From assembly GCA_963668585.1 (NCBI GenBank), contig OY764869.1, positions 1,550,001 to 1,614,000 on the forward strand: 64,000 bases of DNA. Reading direction: 5' to 3'. Numbering within the stretch: the stretch's first letter is position 1; each line of letters opens with the position of its first letter. This stretch comes from Bin87 sp963668585 (GTDB taxonomy: Bacteria > Chloroflexota > Dehalococcoidia > Lucifugimonadales > UBA3495). The translations under genes and the position numbers were made by a program. Below the pieces are notes generated by a model. That model searched no databases and was not told the origin of the DNA. It saw only the letters and a list, made by a program, of their open reading frames with translations. Of the stretch, positions 6,956 to 15,695 are shown piece by piece.

Positions 6956-9433
6956 ATGATGAATGCCTCAAAAAAGCAGAAACTGGTGGTGATAGGCAAC
7001 GGTATGGCCGGCGCCCGATTCGTCGAGGAAATGGTGAACCTGGGTGGCCAGGATACCTACGACATCGCGGTCATCGGCGAGGAGTCGTGCGGCAACTACA
7101 ACCGCATCCTGCTCTCCGGCGTGCTGTCAGGCTCCCACGACCCCGACGACATCTTCATCAACCCCCTGGAGTGGTACGCCGAGAACAACGTGACGCTGCA
7201 CTCGGGAGTGCGCGCCATCGGCATCGACCGCAAGGGCAAGATGGCCTATGGCTCCGGCGGGTTGCTGCTTCCCTACGACAAGCTGGTCATAGCCACCGGC
7301 AGCAGCGCCTTCGTGCCGCCCATGGACGGCCTGTACGACGACGACGGCGATTTCAAAAAGGGCGCCTTCGTGTTCCGCACGCTGGACGACTGCGCCTCCA
7401 TCATCCAACACGCGGAGGGCGCGCGTCGGGCGGCGGTCATCGGTGGTGGGTTGCTGGGCCTGGAGGCGGCCCGCGGGCTGATGAACCGGGGGCTGGAGGT
7501 TGACGTAGTCCATCTGATGGGCTGGCTGATGGACACCCAGCTTGACCCACTCTCGGGCCAACTGTTGCAGCAGAGCCTGGAAGGGCTGGGCGTGCGGTTC
7601 CACCTGGAGAAGCTGACCACAGCGGTGCTGGGCGATGATCGTGTGACGGGCCTCCAGTTCAAGGACGGCGACACGCTGGACTGCGATCTGGTGGTGATGT
7701 CGGCCGGCATTCGCCCCAACGTGGACCTTGCGCGGATGGCCGGTCTGCACGTGCGGCGCGGCATCCTGGTCAACGACGGCCTCACCTGCCGCAACGACCA
7801 GGACATCCACGCCATCGGCGAGTGCGCCGAGCACCGCAGCCAGGTGTACGGACTGGTCGCGCCACTGTGGGAGCAGGCCCGGGTGCTCGCCGAACGGCTC
7901 ACCGGACGCAACGCCGAGTCCGCATACGCCGGTTCCCGCGTCTCCACCAAGCTCAAGGTGATGGGCGTGGAGCTGGCGGTGGCCGGCAGCAAGGACCCGC
8001 TGGACGACGACGACGAAGTGGTGACCTACGTCGAGCCCAACCGCAACGTGTACAAGAAGGTCATCGTCCGGGATGGCAGGGTCACCGGCGCCATCCTGCT
8101 GGGCGACGGCCTGACCATGCCGCGCATTCTGCAGGCCTTCGACCGGGGCGAGGCCCTGCCCGAAAACCGCTCCGAGTTGCTGTTCCCCCTGCCCGCCGAC
8201 GCCGGTCCATCGCTCAACGTGGAAGATATGCCCGACGACGCCCAGATCTGCAACTGCAACGGGGTGACCAAGGGCAGGATCATCGCGGCGGTGGATGGCG
8301 GATGCCGCAGCCTGAAGGCGGTGTGCGACGCCACCCGCGCTGGAACCGGCTGTGGCTCCTGCAAAATGCAGGTTCAGGCGGTGTTGGAACTGGCGGCCAA
8401 CGGCCTGGTGGCCGACGACCCATCGGCGCACTACTACGTGCCGGGCATTCCCCTCACCAAGCCGGAATTGGTGGGCGCCATCAAGGCCATGGAACTCAGG
8501 AGCGTTTCCCGGGTTTTCGAGTCGTTGGCCGGCGGCAGGGAGGACGCTGGGAGCAAGCTGGGCCTGGCGTCGCTGCTGCGTACGATCTGGGGTGCGGAGT
8601 ACGAGGACGAACGGGACGCGCGGTTCATCAACGACCGGGTCCACGCCAACATCCAGAACGACGGCACCTTCAGCGTGGTGCCCAGGATCTACGGCGGCAT
8701 CACCACGCCCGACCAGCTTCGCCGTATCGCCGACGCCGCCGAGAAATACGAGGCCAGGATGGTGAAAATCACCGGCGGCCAGCGCATCGACCTGCTGGGC
8801 ATCCCCAAGGAACACCTGCCGGCGGTATGGCAGGAGGTTGGGATGCCGTCGGGCCACGCCTACACCAAGGCGTTCCGCACCTGCAAAACCTGCGTGGGAA
8901 CCGAGTTCTGCCGCTTCGGCGTGGGCGACAGCACCGCGCTGGGCGTCCAGATCGAGCAGCGGTTCCAGGGTATCGAGAGTCCCCACAAGGTGAAACTGGC
9001 CGTGTCGGGATGCCCCCGCAACTGCGCCGAGTCCACCACCAAGGACGTGGGAGCCACGGCCATCGAGGGCGGGAAGTGGGAGGTGTACATCGGTGGCGCG
9101 GCGGGCTCCCGCGTGCGCAAGGGGGATGTGTTGTGCATCACCGATTCCCATGATGAGACCGTGCTGATGATGGGCAGGTTCATGCAGTACTACCGGGAAA
9201 ACGCCCGCTACCTGGAACGCACCTACGACTTCGTGGAACGCCAGGGAATCGAACGGCTGCGCCAGATCCTGGTGGAGGACGGCGAGGGCATCTGCGACCG
9301 GCTGGACCGGGACATGCAGGCCGCCGTGGATGCGTACCAGGACCCCTGGCTGGAGGCCGACCACCCGGTGCATCCCAACCAGTTCGTCACCACTCCGGCC
9401 GAATTGGTGGAGCCGGCGACCGCAGCGAGGTAG
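6956..9433 (+). CDS. nirB: assimilatory nitrite reductase large subunit NirB
   Basis: Siroheme enzyme that reduces nitrite to ammonium with NAD(P)H. In order the 825-residue protein has an FAD/NAD(P) pyridine-nucleotide reductase module (VVIGNGMAG near residue 11; AAVIGGGLLGLEAARGL), one BFD-type 2Fe-2S domain (Cys432, Cys434, Cys466, Cys469) and the nitrite/sulfite reductase module. Siroheme-4Fe-4S ligands are Cys646 and Cys652 (C-x5-C) and Cys686 and Cys690 (C-x3-C). Two adjacent ATG codons follow the nitrate reductase stop, implying translational coupling. All cofactor ligands are present, so the enzyme should be functional. Confidence 0.95.
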   Translation: MMNASKKQKLVVIGNGMAGARFVEEMVNLGGQDTYDIAVIGEESCGNYNRILLSGVLSGSHDPDDIFINPLEWYAENNVTLHSGVRAIGIDRKGKMAYGSGGLLLPYDKLVIATGSSAFVPPMDGLYDDDGDFKKGAFVFRTLDDCASIIQHAEGARRAAVIGGGLLGLEAARGLMNRGLEVDVVHLMGWLMDTQLDPLSGQLLQQSLEGLGVRFHLEKLTTAVLGDDRVTGLQFKDGDTLDCDLVVMSAGIRPNVDLARMAGLHVRRGILVNDGLTCRNDQDIHAIGECAEHRSQVYGLVAPLWEQARVLAERLTGRNAESAYAGSRVSTKLKVMGVELAVAGSKDPLDDDDEVVTYVEPNRNVYKKVIVRDGRVTGAILLGDGLTMPRILQAFDRGEALPENRSELLFPLPADAGPSLNVEDMPDDAQICNCNGVTKGRIIAAVDGGCRSLKAVCDATRAGTGCGSCKMQVQAVLELAANGLVADDPSAHYYVPGIPLTKPELVGAIKAMELRSVSRVFESLAGGREDAGSKLGLASLLRTIWGAEYEDERDARFINDRVHANIQNDGTFSVVPRIYGGITTPDQLRRIADAAEKYEARMVKITGGQRIDLLGIPKEHLPAVWQEVGMPSGHAYTKAFRTCKTCVGTEFCRFGVGDSTALGVQIEQRFQGIESPHKVKLAVSGCPRNCAESTTKDVGATAIEGGKWEVYIGGAAGSRVRKGDVLCITDSHDETVLMMGRFMQYYRENARYLERTYDFVERQGIERLRQILVEDGEGICDRLDRDMQAAVDAYQDPWLEADHPVHPNQFVTTPAELVEPATAAR

Positions 9434-9437
9434 CGTC

Positions 9438-9809
9438 ATGGTTCTGATCACGAAAGCGCCGGATGTGTTTGCGGTGAGCGATATGTCATCTTGCGGGACA
9501 CATAATCTCGGCAGCGCCGCGCGCATACCTATTGGGGAGGGACGCCGGTTCGAGATCGCCGGTACGTCAATCGCGGTGTTTCGCAACCGCCAGGGACGGG
9601 TGTACGCCACCCAGGCGGAATGCCCCCATCGCGCTGGCCCCTTGGCCGATGGATTGCTGGGCGGTGAAGCATTGATCTGCCCGCTGCACAACTTCCGATT
9701 CGACGTTGGTACCGGAGAACCGCTGGGCAACGACTGTCCTGCGCTGCGCACCTACCTGGTCTCGTTGAATGAAGCCGGGGAGATCCTGGTCGCGATATCC
9801 GGGTCGTAG
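9438..9809 (+). CDS. nirD: nitrite reductase small subunit NirD (Rieske protein)
   Basis: Small Rieske-type subunit of the NirBD nitrite reductase. The 2Fe-2S ligands are complete: Cys62-x-His64 in ECPHRAGPLADG and Cys81-x2-His84 in CPLHNFRFD. The start ATG at 9438 is four bases beyond the nirB stop and gives 123 residues, close to the usual NirD size. The N-terminal 20 residues are slightly longer than typical. Position and motifs together leave little doubt. Confidence 0.92.
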   Translation: MVLITKAPDVFAVSDMSSCGTHNLGSAARIPIGEGRRFEIAGTSIAVFRNRQGRVYATQAECPHRAGPLADGLLGGEALICPLHNFRFDVGTGEPLGNDCPALRTYLVSLNEAGEILVAISGS

Positions 9810-9842
9810 CCGACCCGCTTCGCCGCCGTCGGAGTTGAGAGA

Positions 9843-11204
9843 ATGAGCCTGCTGAATGCCGCCGCAGACGGCGGAAAAGCCACCCGGATACGCCTGTTCA
9901 GCCTGGCGTCCCCGCAGATGCGGACGTTCCACATAACCTGGTTCGCCTTCTTCCTGTGCTTCTTCGGATGGTTTGGCATCGCGCCGATGATGGCGGTGGT
10001 GCGCGAGGACCTGCTGCTCAGCAAGGCGCAGATCGGCAACACCATCATCGCGTCCGTTGCCATCACCATCGTGGCCCGCCTGCTCTTCGGCTGGCTGTGC
10101 GACCGCATCGGCCCCCGCCTGGCTTACAGCGGCCTGCTCATCATCGGCTCAATACCCGTCATGTGCATCGGGCTGGCACAGAACTACGAGACGTTCCTGC
10201 TGTTCCGCCTGGCCATCGGCGTGATCGGCGCGTCCTTCGTCATCACCCAGTACCACACCTCGGTGATGTTCGCCCCCAACGTGGTGGGCACCGCCAACGC
10301 CACCACCGCCGGCTGGGGCAACATGGGCGGTGGCGTTGCCCAGATGGCCATGCCTCTGGTATTCGCCGGCGTGCTGATGTTCGGCGTTGGCGAAGTCCTG
10401 GGCTGGCGGATCGCCATGGTGATACCCGGTGCGGCCCTGCTGTTGGTGGGAGTGGCCTACTACCTCCTCACCCAGGACTGTCCGCAGGGGAACTACCGGG
10501 AACTGCGCGCCCGCGGCCTAATGCCGGGTTCGGCTGGAAGCAAGGGCTCGTTCCTGGAAGCCGCCAGGGACCCCCGCGTGTGGGCATTATTCGTCATCTA
10601 CGGGGCGTGCTTCGGCGTGGAACTGACCATCAACAACATCGCGGCGCTGTACTACTACGATCGCTTTGAGCTGAATCTCGCCACCGCCGGCATCGTCGCG
10701 GGACTGTTCGGCCTGATGAACATCTTCGCTCGCACTATGGGAGGGTTCTTTGGCGACAAGATGGGCATCCGGTTTGGCCTCAGGGGCCGTGTGATGTTTC
10801 TGGGCGCGGTGCTCCTGGTCGAAGGATTGGCCGTGATCCTGTTCTCCCAGATGGCGACGTTGTTCCTGGCCGTGGGCGCAATGATCGTGTTCAGCCTGTT
10901 TGTGCAGATGTCCGAGGGAGCTACCTTCTCGGTGGTCCCTTTCATCAACCGCAGGGCTCTGGGTTCCGTGGCCGGCATCGTGGGCGCGGGCGGCAACGCC
11001 GGAGCCGTGGCTTTCGGGTTCCTGTTCCGCGCGGAAAGCCTCACCTACGCCGATGCCCTGCTCATTGTGGGCGTCGCCGTGGTGGTCGCGTCATCGCTGG
11101 TGTTGGCGGTGCGGTTCTCGCCGGAGACCGAGCGGGAGGAAAGGAGCGCCCTGGATCTCGCCCTCGCCGAGCGGGCTGGCTTCGCCCCGGCAGCAGCCGA
11201 CTGA
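9843..11204 (+). CDS. narK: nitrate/nitrite MFS transporter, NarK family
   Basis: Twelve-helix major facilitator protein of 453 residues, likely importing nitrate or exchanging nitrate for nitrite. It has FFGWFGIAPMM in helix 1, the MFS loop motif WLCDRIGPRLAY between helices 2 and 3, and the NarK nitrate signature segment TAGWGNMGGGVAQ. It is the last gene of the nitrate operon, 33 bases after nirD, with a GGAG ribosome site before the ATG. Single-domain NarK types act in either uptake or export; the assimilatory context favours uptake. Confidence 0.9.
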   Translation: MSLLNAAADGGKATRIRLFSLASPQMRTFHITWFAFFLCFFGWFGIAPMMAVVREDLLLSKAQIGNTIIASVAITIVARLLFGWLCDRIGPRLAYSGLLIIGSIPVMCIGLAQNYETFLLFRLAIGVIGASFVITQYHTSVMFAPNVVGTANATTAGWGNMGGGVAQMAMPLVFAGVLMFGVGEVLGWRIAMVIPGAALLLVGVAYYLLTQDCPQGNYRELRARGLMPGSAGSKGSFLEAARDPRVWALFVIYGACFGVELTINNIAALYYYDRFELNLATAGIVAGLFGLMNIFARTMGGFFGDKMGIRFGLRGRVMFLGAVLLVEGLAVILFSQMATLFLAVGAMIVFSLFVQMSEGATFSVVPFINRRALGSVAGIVGAGGNAGAVAFGFLFRAESLTYADALLIVGVAVVVASSLVLAVRFSPETEREERSALDLALAERAGFAPAAAD

Positions 11205-11432
11205 ACCACCGCCATAGTGCGATCTGCATTGGCGTGTAACCCATGGCCGGGCAAATTGGTCTGCCGTCTCCCGTATCGGAGCGCTGGCGCTCGTGTGCAG
11301 GTTGACAATCAATGCATGCACCTCGTCTGAGGACGGGATGTGAATTTTCACCGTCATTGACCGAGATTTGCACGGTCTTTGACCACCTGGGGAGCGCGGT
11401 GATTTAGCTAATATCAGGTTGTTGTTGGCCGG

Positions 11433-11912
11433 TCAATCTCCCCCTTCGTTGTTGAGCAGGGCACGGTGTGGGGACAGCCGCTCTCTGTAACTGGATCCGT
11501 CGATTACGATCTGGTAGCCGGCGTTGGCCAGGCGGTCCAGGGCACTGTTGCCGAGGTTGGGATCGTCAAAGAGGCTGAGCCATTCTTCGACGGCTCGGTG
11601 GCTGGTGATGATGAAGCTGGATGACCGGTGGCGGTTGAGGATGAGTTCGTACAGATCCGCGACTGTTGGGCGGTGAGCCGGCGGAGACCTAGGTCGTCCA
11701 GGATGAGCAGGTCGGGAGTGAGCAAAGACCGGAAGGCTCTGTCCACCGGGTTGTCCACCCGGGCCTGGGCCATGGCTTTGAAGAAGTCGGCGGCATGGCT
11801 GAAGCGGACGGTGTGTCCGGCGCGGATGGCCGAGTAGCCCAGGGCCCAATCCACCGAAGAGATGAATGTGGCGGTGTGGTGAGGGGATGAGAAGGTGCTC
11901 CCGGCTTCGGGG
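11433..11912 (-). pseudogene. IstB-like ATPase relic of an IS21-type element
   Basis: Two minus-strand frames join to give an IstB-like sequence. The upstream frame reads TFISSVDWALGYSAIRAGHTVRFSHAADFFKAM, then the Walker B segment PDLLILDDLGLRRLT. The downstream frame reads DLYELILNRHRSSSFIITSHRAVEEWLSLFDDPNLGNSALDRLANAGYQIVIDGSSYR. A frameshift separates them, and the N-terminal Walker A loop is missing, so the helper ATPase is dead. No istA transposase is present beside it. The 228 bases between narK and this relic hold nothing I can assign. Confidence 0.7.
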
Positions 11913-11923
11913 ATAATGGTTCT

Positions 11924-11966
11924 TGAAACAGAAAACCACCCTGAAACAGAAAACCACCCTGAAACA
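11924..11966. repeat. 18-bp tandem repeat between two IS relics
   Basis: The unit TGAAACAGAAAACCACCC occurs at 11924-11941 and 11942-11959, with a third partial copy TGAAACA at 11960-11966. It separates the IstB relic from the IS1380-type transposase and may be the remnant of an IS end; IS21-type ends are known to carry multiple short repeats. Confidence 0.8.
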
Positions 11967-11981
11967 AGGAGCATCTATCGG

Positions 11982-12980
11982 ATGCTACCACGCAACGACC
12001 CCGACCGCATCCAGGTCGCCTTTGATGACCACCGCCTGGTGGCCCATGCTGGGCTGATCCTGCCGGTCACTTTGGCCCAGCGCCTGGGACTGCGAGACCT
12101 ACGGAGTGGCCAAGGAGGGGGCGCAGCGCCACAACTACGCTGGCCAGCGGGGCTATCACCCGCCGTTGGCCAGCGCCGCTGGCACCGGAGAGGTGCTGAT
12201 GTGTCGGCTGCGCAAGGGCAGGCGAGCACCGCTCGGGGCGCCTCCCACTTCCTGCGGGAGATGGTGAGCCGCGTGCGCTACGCCGGAGCCACCGGACCAC
12301 TCACCCTGCGTGCCGACAGCGGCTTCTACAATCACGCCATTGTCGCCGTTTGCCGCAAGGCGAAGGTCCGCTTCTCCATCACTGTCCGACAGCGCCAGAG
12401 CGTGCGCAACATCATCGAGGCCATACCTGAGACGGACTGGACGCCCATCCCGTACTGGATGGAGGGCGCCGCTGATGTCGCGGAGGCAACTTATACCCCA
12501 TTTGGCAGTGAGCCCGACGCCGTACCGGTACGGCTGATCGTACGCCGGGTCAAGCCCACGCCCGGCTCCCAACTGGCCCTCTTTACCAACTGCAGCTATC
12601 ACGCCTTCATCACCGATCGAGACGGCAACACCCTGGAACTGGAGGCCGACCATCGCCGCCACGCCGAGATCGAGAACGCCATCCGCGATCTGAAGTACGG
12701 CGTGGGCCTCAACCGTCTCCCCTCAGGACGCTTCCCCGCCAACGCCGCCTGGCTGGCCATCCAAGTGCTGGCACATCACCTCGCCCGCTGGACAACGCGC
12801 ATTGGGCTGGGTGAGCAACTGGCGTCCACCAAGACCCTCCGACGAAGCTTCTTCTCCCTGGCCGGACGCCTCACCCGCAAGGCGCGACGCCTCACGCTGC
12901 ATCTCCCACAGGGCTGGCCCTGGCAAAACCAGTTCAACTCCGCCCTGGCGAAACTGCGCGCCCTGCGCCTCCCTTCCCGA
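11982..12980 (+). pseudogene. IS1380-family transposase with internal deletion
   Basis: The N-terminus MLPRNDPDRIQVAFDDHRLVAHAGL and a long C-terminal part are clearly of the IS1380 group: LREMVSRVRYAGATGPLTLRADSGFYNHAIVAVCRK, then IPYWMEGAADVAE, EIENAIRDLKYGVGLNRLPSGRF and RRSFFSLAGRLTRKARRLTLHLPQGWPW. Roughly 90 codons are missing after LAQRLGLRD, where the sequence jumps to CETYGVAKEGAQRHNYAGQRGYHP in another frame. A one-base loss near 12217 later restores the first frame. The junction CTGCGAGACC fits both sides, suggesting deletion at a short direct repeat. The first catalytic Asp region is lost, so the element is inactive. Confidence 0.8.
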
Positions 12981-13243
12981 CGACAACCGCGGCCTCTGAC
13001 CATCCGCTGGACTACCCAATCGCCTGGCCGATCCGCGCCAGGCTGGCCCCCAAATGTCTCCAGCTGCCGTTGGCCCAGCTACTCTCGCCCTCCGCCGGCA
13101 CTGCGGCCAGTCAATATCCCCTCGGCGTGGCTACCACACCCTGTGCCATCAAGATTGGAGCAGGTCAAGCGCGCGTCATCTCTATCCGGCTCCTCTCGTC
13201 CCTGGTTTCCTCCGGCTGACCATATCCTTTCGGTGGATTTGGG

Positions 13244-13468
13244 CCGAGGCATTTCCATGCGACCATCGCGTTGGATCAGGGGAATAACCCGGTGGTTGTG
13301 TCCAGGCGAATGGGACATAGCGAGGTCAGCACCACGATTGATCTTTACGGCCACGTGCTGCCCGGATGGCAGAAGGATGTGGCCGAAAACGTCGCCATGT
13401 CATTGATGGAGAGGAAGATTGATTGCCGCCATTTTGCCGCCCAACCGGTCATATTAGGTCGGATTTGA
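13244..13468 (+). pseudogene. C-terminal remnant of a tyrosine recombinase
   Basis: The plus frame reads FHATIALDQGNNPVVVSRRMGHSEVSTTIDLYGHVLPGWQKDVAENVAMSL and ends at 13468. This is the end of an integrase catalytic domain with the GH-x-S-x3-T-x3-Y box: MGHSEVSTTIDLYGHV includes the catalytic Tyr. The HxxR box upstream is degraded and the N-terminal two thirds are absent, replaced by unrecognised sequence after the IS1380 relic. It is a different integrase from the one at 2080, which has different core motifs. Confidence 0.7.
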
Positions 13469-13996
13469 GCGTGTGGTTATACCCACTCCAAGTGGAAAAA
13501 CCGCCCGGAACATGCTAAAACCTACCCCATCTTGGGCACTTTTGGAATCCGCCCCTCGGCACCACTTCCCGGATTTCCTACTCAGAAACGGCTCCAAAAG
13601 GGGCCGTTTTGGCTATTTTGCCGACCAATTGTCGGCCAAATCTACAGACGCCGACACAGGTCTCCTCCAGCCTGCGCATTTCTTCCGCCTCGACCACGCC
13701 CTGGTCCATGAACGGTGTGCTCGTTTTCGGGTCCGCCGACCACCTTCAACGTCGGTGATGATCGATCTTTGGGAACATTCCATGGAATGATTATCAAAGT
13801 GCGCGGTTGCTGATGCAGGCGGCCCCTGTGCTTGGGGGATGTCCACCGGCACCACGATTTCGGCTGCATTGTAGTGGGCGCTCCAATTCCTGCCTTGCGA
13901 TTTGGTGTCTTCCCATTGGTGGTTTTGCCATCTTTCCAGAGACCGGGCAGGATGCCCCAGTTTGGGACGTACTACGAAATCGCGAATGCATAAAGC
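13469..13996. other. intergenic region without a recognised gene
   Basis: About 530 bases between the integrase remnant and the inositol phosphate synthase promoter. Frames on both strands are open in places but lack a ribosome site, a recognisable domain or consistent codon use. The only clear structures are two hairpins, at 13587-13610 and around the GCCGAC/GTCGGC dyad at 13619-13635. Confidence 0.5.
13587..13610 (+). terminator. candidate intrinsic terminator
   Basis: AACGGC pairs with GCCGTT around a short loop containing CCAAAAGG, followed by TTTT and further T-rich sequence. It lies downstream of the integrase remnant and upstream of the inositol phosphate synthase promoter, so it would insulate that promoter from readthrough. 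Confidence 0.5.
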
Positions 13997-14025
13997 TTGA
14001 CCCCTAACGAAATTTTCGTTAGAAT
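13997..14025 (+). promoter_or_regulatory. sigma70-type promoter giving a leaderless transcript
   Basis: TTGACC (13997-14002) and TAGAAT (14020-14025) are separated by exactly 17 bases. The ATG of the HTH-inositol phosphate synthase gene begins at 14033, seven bases after the -10 box, where transcription would be expected to start. No Shine-Dalgarno sequence is present. The mRNA is therefore predicted to be leaderless. Confidence 0.65.
14004..14022. promoter_or_regulatory. operator palindrome in the promoter spacer
   Basis: CTAACGAAATTTTCGTTAG has two perfect 9-base arms around one central base. It fills the spacer between the -35 and -10 boxes and covers the first bases of the -10 box, the classic place for a repressor to block polymerase. 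The downstream protein itself begins with a helix-turn-helix domain, so autoregulation is the simplest reading. Confidence 0.6.
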
Positions 14026-14032
14026 TGCCAGC

Positions 14033-15580
14033 ATGAAAAATGAACAAAACGCCGCAAAACAAATCATCAACCGGTTCGGAGGCCAGTCGGCGCTGGCGAG
14101 TCTCCTGGGCAGGCGACAGAGCACCGTGCAGCATTGGGCCAGGATCGGTAGGATACCCGCCCAGTGGCAGGAAAAACTGCTGGAACTCGCCCGCCAAAAT
14201 GGCATGGCCCTGGAACCGAAGGACTTCGTCTCTGCAGACACGCCCAGCATAGAGTCGCCCGACGGCAAGCTTGGCGTCTTGCTGGTGGGCCTTGGCGCGG
14301 TATCGTCAACCTTCATCGCCGGCGTGGAGCACATACGGCGCGGCTCCGGCCAGCCCATCGGCTCGGTGAGCCAGATGGCGACCATACGCCTGGGCAAACG
14401 GACCGACCAACGGACTCCATTCATACGGGACTTCGTCCCGCTGGCAGACCCCGGCCAGCTCGTGTTCGGAGCATGGGACCCCATTCCGGACAACGCCTAC
14501 CAAGCTGCCGCAAACTGCGGAGTGTTGGACCGGTACGAGGAGATCGAACCTGTCGCCAACTTTCTCAATACAATCGAACCAATGCCGGCAGTGTTCGACA
14601 ATGACTACGTCAGGCGCATCAATGGCGTCAACGTAAAGCCGATGGGCAACAAACTGGAAGCCGTCGACGCAATTCGCGAGGACATTCGCCGGTTCAAGGC
14701 CGAGAACGGATGCGACAGGCTGGTGATGGCATGGTGCGCATCTACCGAAATATTCATTGAGGAATGCGAGATACACCAGGACATCGAGAGCTTCGTGTCT
14801 GGTCTCCACGACAACGACCCCAGAATTCCGCCGTCAATGCTCTATGCCTACGCGGCGTTGCTGGAAGGCGTTCCATTCATCAACGGCGCGCCCAACCTCT
14901 CCGCCGATGTGCCCGCGCTGGAGACGCTGGCCCGGGACGTTGGCGTGCCCATCTGCGGGAAGGACTTCAAGACCGGCCAGACGCTGGTCAAGACGGTAAT
15001 CGGGCCTATGCTCAAGGCCAGGATGCTCGGGGTGGACGGCTGGTTCTCCACCAACATCCTGGGCAACCGAGATGGGGAGGTGCTGGACGAGCCAGAGAAC
15101 TTCCGGACCAAGGAGGAGTCGAAACTCGGCGTGCTGGAGTACATCCTGCAGCCGGAGATGTACCCCGATCTCTACGCCGACGCCTATCACAAGGTGCGCA
15201 TCAACTACTACCCGCCCCGCGGGGACGCCAAGGAGGGCTGGGACAACATCGACCTGTTCGGCTGGCTGCGCCACCGGATGCAACTCAAAATCAACTTCCT
15301 CTGCTCCGACTCCATCCTGGCCGCGCCCCTGCTGCTGGATCTGGTCCTGTTCATGGACCTGGCCCAGCGCTCCGGCCTCACGGGCGTACAGGAGTGGCTC
15401 TCCTTCTATTTCAAGAGCCCCCAGCACGCGCCGTCCGTCTATCCGGAGCACGACCTGTTCATACAGCAGACCAAGCTCAAGAACACCCTGCGCTGGCTGA
15501 TGGGCGAGGACCAGATCACCCACCTGGGCATGGAGTACTACCGCGATTCGTTAACACCGGTTGGCGTGGAGGCTGACTGA
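14033..15580 (+). CDS. inositol-3-phosphate synthase with N-terminal HTH domain
   Basis: Converts glucose 6-phosphate to 1L-myo-inositol 3-phosphate using an internal NAD redox cycle. From residue 82 the protein shows the NAD-binding loop VLLVGLGAVSSTFIAGV, then MAWCASTEIF, FINGAPNLSADVPALE, and the conserved block GKDFKTGQTLVKTVIGPMLKAR with STNILGNRDG. The first 60 residues are not part of a normal synthase. INRFGGQSALASLLGRRQSTVQHWARIGRIPAQW is a Cro/YdaS-like helix-turn-helix. I use ATG 14033 (515 residues) because the promoter's predicted start falls there; an in-frame TTG at 13997 lies inside the -35 box. The next gene is a CDP-alcohol phosphatidyltransferase, pointing to inositol phospholipid synthesis. 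Confidence 0.9.
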   Translation: MKNEQNAAKQIINRFGGQSALASLLGRRQSTVQHWARIGRIPAQWQEKLLELARQNGMALEPKDFVSADTPSIESPDGKLGVLLVGLGAVSSTFIAGVEHIRRGSGQPIGSVSQMATIRLGKRTDQRTPFIRDFVPLADPGQLVFGAWDPIPDNAYQAAANCGVLDRYEEIEPVANFLNTIEPMPAVFDNDYVRRINGVNVKPMGNKLEAVDAIREDIRRFKAENGCDRLVMAWCASTEIFIEECEIHQDIESFVSGLHDNDPRIPPSMLYAYAALLEGVPFINGAPNLSADVPALETLARDVGVPICGKDFKTGQTLVKTVIGPMLKARMLGVDGWFSTNILGNRDGEVLDEPENFRTKEESKLGVLEYILQPEMYPDLYADAYHKVRINYYPPRGDAKEGWDNIDLFGWLRHRMQLKINFLCSDSILAAPLLLDLVLFMDLAQRSGLTGVQEWLSFYFKSPQHAPSVYPEHDLFIQQTKLKNTLRWLMGEDQITHLGMEYYRDSLTPVGVEAD

Positions 15581-15695
15581 TCATGCTGACCCTCAAGGGG
15601 CGGGAATAACCGCCGGGACGCGGAGCGCTCGGCATCAGTCCGACCGAGCGCAACGCCAGGGATACTGCGCTCGCATACGATAGAGGGAGCCGACC

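Noticed and set aside
7127..9751. Very long open frame antisense to nirB
   Set aside because: It is the mirror of the high-GC nirB coding frame, has no family features and a His/Gly/Val-rich composition typical of antisense frames.
13613..14197. Minus-strand open frame overlapping the inositol phosphate synthase promoter
   Set aside because: It runs antisense through the start of the synthase and its HTH domain, has no ribosome site and resembles no protein family.
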